A stretch of 64,000 nucleotides of DNA, taken from contig DASVTZ010000109.1 in the NCBI GenBank assembly GCA_036387335.1, positions 1 through 64,000 of the forward strand, read 5' to 3'. The notes below the pieces were generated by a model, which saw nothing but the letters and a program-made list of their open reading frames with translations, was not told the origin of the DNA and did no database searches. Position numbers and translations under genes: made by a program. Source of the DNA: Longimicrobium sp. Its GTDB lineage: Bacteria > Gemmatimonadota > Gemmatimonadetes > Longimicrobiales > Longimicrobiaceae. This document shows, in pieces, positions 61,101 through 64,000 of the stretch (within the stretch, counting starts at the first letter, position 1; every line of letters starts with the position of its first letter).

Positions 61101-61326
61101 CCGGCCTGAGCACGGAGCACGAGCGGTATTCGACGGGGATGGAGAACAGCGGCGAACCTGTGCGCGCCGGCCGGGCGGCCGCGAGCTCGCTCAGCACCGG
61201 GCCGCGCGAGAGACCGCCACGAGCCTCCACCACCACCGCCCCCAGGACGATGACGACGACCGGCACCACAAGGTGCCAGCGCTTCAACGGCACGTTCGAC
61301 AGTAGGCGCGTTAGGGGCTGAGGCAT
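58195..61326 (-). CDS. Large TPR-CHAT domain protein
   Basis: A 1043-aa protein. One N-terminal membrane helix (WHLVVPVVVIVLGAVVVEA, about 16-34) anchors a long region of TPR-like helices (about 130-700; ALALQTLGLDEQAGIAWTEYLRI). The C-terminal CHAT domain (about 760-1043) has the dyad SVIHYAGHAVFDD (His about 903) and VVLAACRTV (Cys about 951), with GGLAGFSGALMAAGAGGVVGSLWDVND as in typical CHAT proteases. TPR-CHAT proteins are peptidases in cell-death and gasdermin systems. ATG 61326 (MPQPLTRLL) is preferred over 61404. It has its own promoter-like sequence at 61416-61444. Confidence 0.9.
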   Translation of the reverse strand: MPQPLTRLLSNVPLKRWHLVVPVVVIVLGAVVVEARGGLSRGPVLSELAAARPARTGSPLFSIPVEYRSCSVLRPGAGETVPRESCGADAGRLGGFEAVAVAGESSDPDSLQASALLALIGDDETEKAADAAITRLTRALRLTSRRVSVLVDLSGAHLVRAQRTQNARDLVEGLNYALEAVEGEPRNRAARFNAALALQTLGLDEQAGIAWTEYLRIDGKSRWADEARERRRSLEHRPIPEPPRPGAPEAEVRAFAAAHPQEARLYGWDSVLGDWGLAYESGEAARAAQLLDLAERLGKALEARRGDASLGDAVRSIRAASADPAATRALARAHRAYAAGQRLYQSAEHVAARDSFASIVNARPPSPVLAISAEVFRGAGEVYARRYGRAESVFTEILPRIDPVRYPALAARALWMRATGLLRGGHPARARAPFQASARLFESAGEREFMGAMWAMGGEAAYRNRDTLAAYGSMHRGLRALRGYRSSVWLHNALFTLANCAATDQLHRAASVIQDEDFAVAMRDRRPAVVVEALLGRARIRSVQRRSPEAARDLELAASSVAELPAGAARVWLAGTVHFSRPLVTPGTASMAEMDSAVAFFSQGRNTAWFLPALFQRADARLARGELAGATDDLRAAAAHIRGLSQSLDAPLRAAAMEQARSRFDQLAMLQLRAGDTIAALQAVERGRVSFAPGYAASAVGDGPPAAAQGHVAVEYALIGDTLLTWTVRGSHVRLLRQTVRRSHVLATIERSVGALESPARAALARPDLARLYQLLVRPVEDRLQPAGTPLVIVVDGEIAGVPFSALVDQRRNRYLVQDHPTRFAGTLAEAARPAPPTNRSAPALLVADPAFDPAQYPALDRLHGARAEADSLRALYRANVVLQGPAATRDALRGRAPGASVIHYAGHAVFDDARPERSALVLAGADTTGRLTAEAVNALQLRGVRLVVLAACRTVRAREGRSGGLAGFSGALMAAGAGGVVGSLWDVNDRLTQPLMLAFHRAYRRSGDPAAALREAQLEMLRSRDPDRRSPAAWAGFRYIGG

Positions 61327-61415
61327 CTGTACGTCACCCAATGCGGTAAACGACGGCCTGGCGAGTGGACAAAAGAGCGAGGAACGGCGGATTCGCGCCG
61401 TCACCGAATCGGGAA

Positions 61416-61444
61416 TTGTCTCACACTACGCCAGCGGAGTCAAC
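61416..61444 (-). promoter_or_regulatory. Sigma-70-type promoter for the TPR-CHAT gene
   Basis: Read on the minus strand: TTGACT (61444-61439), a 17-bp spacer, then GACAAT (61421-61416). The -35 matches 5 of 6 and the -10 matches 4 of 6 consensus bases at ideal spacing, about 90 bp before the ATG at 61326. It lies in a 204-bp gap behind yceH in which I see nothing else. Confidence 0.5.
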
Positions 61445-61530
61445 AGCGGCGGCGGTGTAAGCTCCCGCACGCCATCATATTGCGTCAGTTACCGGAAACG
61501 TGGGGTGAGATGCGCGCCCAGCGGAGCCCG

Positions 61531-62187
61531 CTACTGGAACTGCGCGCGGAACGCTTCGAGCTGGGCGCGCAGCTCCGCGACCTCTGCCCGCAGCTCCTCC
61601 ACCGTCCGCTCCAGCGTTGCGACGCGGTCGTCATCCGCGGCGGCGCGGCGGGTGGCAACGGGCGGATCGTCGGCGGTCGTGTCGGCCGGCTCGCCGCTCA
61701 TCAGGTGCGCGAAGCGGACCTCCTTCTGCCCCGCGCGCCGGGGAAGGCGTGCGGCGAGTGGCTCCGGCTGGCGGGCGATCAGCGACTCCAGCACCCCCTC
61801 CAGGTCGGCGAGATCCGCGAACGGCTCCAGGCGGGCGGTGCGCGCGTACAGCTCGCCCGGCGTCTGCGCGCCGCGAAGCATGAGCACGCCCAGCACCGCC
61901 AGCTCCCGCCTGCCGAGCTCCATCTCCTCCCGCAGCAGGTGCTCGTACTTGGTCACCCGCGAGCCCGCCGGCTGGATCTGCCGCAACAGCCCGCGCCGCC
62001 GCAGCGCGACCGTCGCGGGAACGACCGTGTCCTCGTCGAGCCGCATGATCGGCTCACGGCTGGTCGTCTGGTTGCACGCCGCCAGCAGCGCGTTCAGCGA
62101 CAGCGGATAATTGTCCGGCGTCGTGACCTCCTTCTCCAGGAGCGACCCGAGAATGCGCACTTCGACGTCGGTGAGCGGGGGCTGCAC
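61531..62187 (-). CDS. yceH: YceH family protein (DUF480)
   Basis: A 218-aa cytoplasmic protein of the conserved YceH/DUF480 family, made of tandem winged-helix domains of unknown role. Hallmarks: LTDVEVRILGSLLEKEVTTPDNYPLSLNAL, CNQTTSREPIM, AVLGVLMLRGAQTPGELYARTARL. A C-terminal coiled coil (VATLERTVEELRAEVAELRAQL) is typical. No partner is apparent. Confidence 0.95.
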   Translation of the reverse strand: MQPPLTDVEVRILGSLLEKEVTTPDNYPLSLNALLAACNQTTSREPIMRLDEDTVVPATVALRRRGLLRQIQPAGSRVTKYEHLLREEMELGRRELAVLGVLMLRGAQTPGELYARTARLEPFADLADLEGVLESLIARQPEPLAARLPRRAGQKEVRFAHLMSGEPADTTADDPPVATRRAAADDDRVATLERTVEELRAEVAELRAQLEAFRAQFQ

Positions 62188-62322
62188 GATCTGGCTCCTG
62201 TATCCGAAAGGTTATCGTGGAAAGAACAGCACGCATGTACTACACCGCGAATCAACTACCCGCGGATCACCACCCGGATGTCGCCGCCCACCCGCCCCAA
62301 CCCCTGCCCCCCGCACCGACGC

Positions 62323-62425
62323 CGTAGGGGCAGACCTACGTGTCTGCCCACCCTCATCCCTGCCCAAATCCTCGCCCCCGCGCACCCCAACCCTGTAGGG
62401 GCCGCCCCACGTGGCTGCCCGTGCC
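62323..62425. repeat. Two copies of a GTAGGGGC...CGTGNCTGCCC repeat
   Basis: Within the 420-bp gap between yceH and the tetR gene, cgtaggggcagacctacgtgtctgccc (from 62323) and tgtaggggccgccccacgtggctgccc (from 62389) are clearly related, each followed or preceded by CCC-rich spacer sequence. Such GTAGGGGC units are a common dispersed repeat style in GC-rich bacteria. Apart from these and the operator at 62537, I see nothing in the gap. Confidence 0.6.
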
Positions 62426-62526
62426 TTCCGCCGCACCGAACCCATCATCCCGCACCCCATAACGCCGCCACACACTCATGTCCGTGTTCGCGGAACCGCC
62501 GCCAATCGCCTTCCGATCGACCTTCC

Positions 62527-62572
62527 TTGACAAAACATGAGTGCACTCACAATTGTTCGTGAGCGCACTCAT
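62527..62572 (+). promoter_or_regulatory. Promoter -35 and TetR-type operator
   Basis: A perfect TTGACA (62527-62532) is followed by an inverted repeat, atgagtgcactcac (62537-62550) and gtgagcgcactcat (62559-62572), 13 of 14 positions matching around an 8-bp centre. The candidate -10 (aattgt at 62551, 18-bp spacer, weak) falls in the dyad centre, so a bound repressor would block the promoter. It ends 35 bp before the tetR ATG, as expected for an autoregulated TetR. Confidence 0.75.
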
Positions 62573-62607
62573 CTTTGTGCGTCACCCCCGCAACAGGACG
62601 GGTACCG

Positions 62608-63270
62608 ATGGCGGAACCACGCACTCCCGCGGCAAAGAAAAAGGCCTCGCTCAGGACCCCCGGCCGGCGCGCGCGCAACAAGGAAGCGACGCGCGAGAGC
62701 ATCGTAACCGCGGCGCTGCAGCTTTTTGAGAGCAAGGGCTTCGAAGCGACCACGACGCGCGAGATCGCCACGCGCGCGGGCGTCGCCGAGGGGACGGTGT
62801 TCAACTACTTCGAAACCAAGGACGACATCGCGCTCCACTTCTTCAAGACGGAAGTGGACCACGCCATCGCGGCCGTCCGCGCCGACGAGTCGCTGAAGGA
62901 CGCGAAGCTGGAGGAGAAGCTCTTTGCGCTGATCCACAGCCAGATCGAGTTCCTGGCGCCGTACGAAGGCTTCATCGGCGCGGCGTTCGTGCGCGCGCTG
63001 CGGCCGTCGTCGAAGCTGGCGCTGAGCCCGCGCGCGCTGGAGCTGCGGGCGCGCTACCTGGACTTCGTGCAGGACCTGATCGAGGAGTCGCTCCCCAAGC
63101 GCCGCGCGCGCGAGCTGAGCTGGATCGCGCCGCAGGCGTTCTGGATCTTCTACCTGGGCGTGCTGCTCTACTGGCTGCACGACGCATCGGCCGGCAAGCA
63201 GAACACGCTAGCCTTCCTCGACCGCTCGCTGCGCTTCGGGACGACGTTTCTGCGCGAAGGAGGGCTCTGA
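62608..63270 (+). CDS. TetR-family transcriptional repressor
   Basis: A 220-aa regulator. The N-terminal DNA-binding domain is canonical: [42 protein letters not shown], split by helix turns at about 20-62. The C-terminal ligand domain is helical ([44 protein letters not shown]). A Lys-rich leader ([20 protein letters not shown]) precedes the HTH. ATG 62608 is preferred over GTG 62575, which lies next to the operator. The stop overlaps the AarF-like start by 1 nt, so it probably controls that gene. Confidence 0.92.
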   Translation: MAEPRTPAAKKKASLRTPGRRARNKEATRESIVTAALQLFESKGFEATTTREIATRAGVAEGTVFNYFETKDDIALHFFKTEVDHAIAAVRADESLKDAKLEEKLFALIHSQIEFLAPYEGFIGAAFVRALRPSSKLALSPRALELRARYLDFVQDLIEESLPKRRARELSWIAPQAFWIFYLGVLLYWLHDASAGKQNTLAFLDRSLRFGTTFLREGGL

Positions 63271-64000
63271 TGCGTACCGACGACGGCGCGGCGAGACGGG
63301 CGCTGCGCATGGCCGCCATGAGCGCGGGGGTGAGCGGCAGCTACATCGGCTACATGGTGCAGCGGCTCTTTCTGGGCGAGGAGGCGCGCGACGACAAGCT
63401 GCGCGCGACCCATGCTCAGGCCGCGCGGCAGGTGACCGGCGGCCTGCTGGCGCTGCGCGGGCCGGCGATGAAGCTGGGCCAGATGCTGAGCCTGCAGACC
63501 GATCTGCTGCCGGAAGAGATGATCGAAGAGCTGGGCCGGCTGCAGATGGAGGCGCCCGGGATGCACCCCTCGCTCGTGCGCGCGCAGTTCCGGTCCAGCA
63601 TGGGAAGCAACCCGGAGCAGCTCTTCGCCAAATTCGACCCGAAGCCGTTCGCGGCCGCGTCGCTCGGCCAGGTGCACGACGCGGTCACGCACGAGGGCGA
63701 TGAGGTGGCCGTCAAGATCCAGTATCCGGGGATCGCCGACGCAATCGCCAGCGACTTCAAGCTGCTGCGCACCATCGCCCTCCCCGCCCAGCTCTCGAAG
63801 TACGTAACCCGCGAGCTGCTGGACGAGCTGCAGACGCAGATCGTCGCCGAGACGGACTACGAGCGCGAGGCGGAGAACATCGACTTCTTTCGCACGGGGC
63901 TGGAGCCGCTCGGCTTCGTGCGCGCGCCGCGGGTGCACCGCGAGTACTCCAGCGGGCGCGTGCTGACGATGTCGCGCCTCGAAGGCGAGCACCTGGACAC
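63270..64000 (+). CDS. AarF/UbiB (ABC1)-family kinase-like protein, 5' part
   Basis: The gene runs off the window; the first 243 codons are visible. ABC1/UbiB signatures are clear: [11 protein letters not shown] (KxGQ motif), the Ala-rich nucleotide loop [11 protein letters not shown], and VAVKIQYPG with the catalytic-type Lys, followed by DFFRTGL and [12 protein letters not shown]. UbiB-like kinases act in quinone or lipid metabolism at the membrane. The ATG overlaps the tetR stop (TGATG), so the two are co-expressed. Confidence 0.93.
   Translation, partial: MRTDDGAARRALRMAAMSAGVSGSYIGYMVQRLFLGEEARDDKLRATHAQAARQVTGGLLALRGPAMKLGQMLSLQTDLLPEEMIEELGRLQMEAPGMHPSLVRAQFRSSMGSNPEQLFAKFDPKPFAAASLGQVHDAVTHEGDEVAVKIQYPGIADAIASDFKLLRTIALPAQLSKYVTRELLDELQTQIVAETDYEREAENIDFFRTGLEPLGFVRAPRVHREYSSGRVLTMSRLEGEHLD

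Noticed and set aside
1-64000. CRISPR arrays, rRNA and tRNA genes
   Set aside because: I saw no regularly spaced direct repeats and no tRNA- or rRNA-like sequence on either strand while reading the gaps between genes.

Overview
The window is very GC-rich, gene-dense bacterial chromosome with many GTG starts, 4-nt stop/start overlaps and long antisense shadow frames. It has no rRNA, tRNA or phylogenetic marker. The gene style and dispersed palindromic repeats would fit Gemmatimonadota (Longimicrobium-like) or another high-GC soil lineage such as Myxococcota. That assignment is an inference.

Layout. (1) Positions 2-16785 and 21274-35765 hold most of a type VI secretion system (T6SS) on the plus strand. 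It starts with the end of a TagJ/ImpE-like gene, then tssA, tssE, tssF, tssG, clpV (tssH), an L,D-transpeptidase-like cargo, vgrG (tssI), a TPR protein, and a PAAR-Rhs toxin with its putative immunity gene. After an inserted envelope island come two different tssK genes, a divergent tail-anchored protein with repeated GEFTRLF-type motifs, a second L,D-transpeptidase, tssL, tssM, a small lipoprotein, a Ser/Thr kinase, a PP2C phosphatase, a third L,D-transpeptidase-like protein, and an FHA protein fused to a trypsin-like protease. tssB, tssC and hcp (tssD) are absent and presumably lie upstream. (2) Positions 17096-21192 are the envelope island: a CsgG/FlgO-like lipoprotein, a beta-barrel-like protein and an Ig-like lipoprotein. 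(3) Positions 35804-40313 hold small unknowns, a second CsgG/FlgO-like lipoprotein, an aminotransferase and an amino-acid permease. (4) Positions 40364-53317 (minus strand) form a tightly coupled nine-gene operon: vWA-like lipoprotein, membrane protein, tubulin/FtsZ-like GTPase, Hsp70/actin-like ATPase, membrane-anchored linker, MotA/ZorA-like stator with a long coiled-coil tail, MotB/ZorB-like OmpA protein, a 684-aa unknown, and a voltage-gated-type K+ channel. (5) Positions 53628-61326 hold a small CHAT protein, a caspase-like protease and a Gly-rich-tailed unknown, next to a divergent sigma factor, its probable anti-sigma partner, and a large TPR-CHAT protein. (6) The right edge carries yceH, a tetR with a clear operator, and the start of an AarF/UbiB-family kinase gene.

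How it works together. The T6SS part supplies baseplate, membrane complex, spike, recycling ATPase and a phospho-threonine switch (kinase, phosphatase, FHA). Its cargo is one Rhs toxin and probably three peptidoglycan-active L,D-transpeptidase-fold proteins. The operon at 41-53 kb looks like a distinct ion-driven machine: a Zorya-type ZorAB-like stator pair combined with two cytoskeletal-type NTPases (tubulin-like and actin/Hsp70-like) and possibly a K+ channel as output. I do not recognise this combination as a named system. It is the best candidate for an undescribed system here. The neighbouring caspase/CHAT cassette with its own sigma factor suggests a regulated cell-death or stress-response module beside it.
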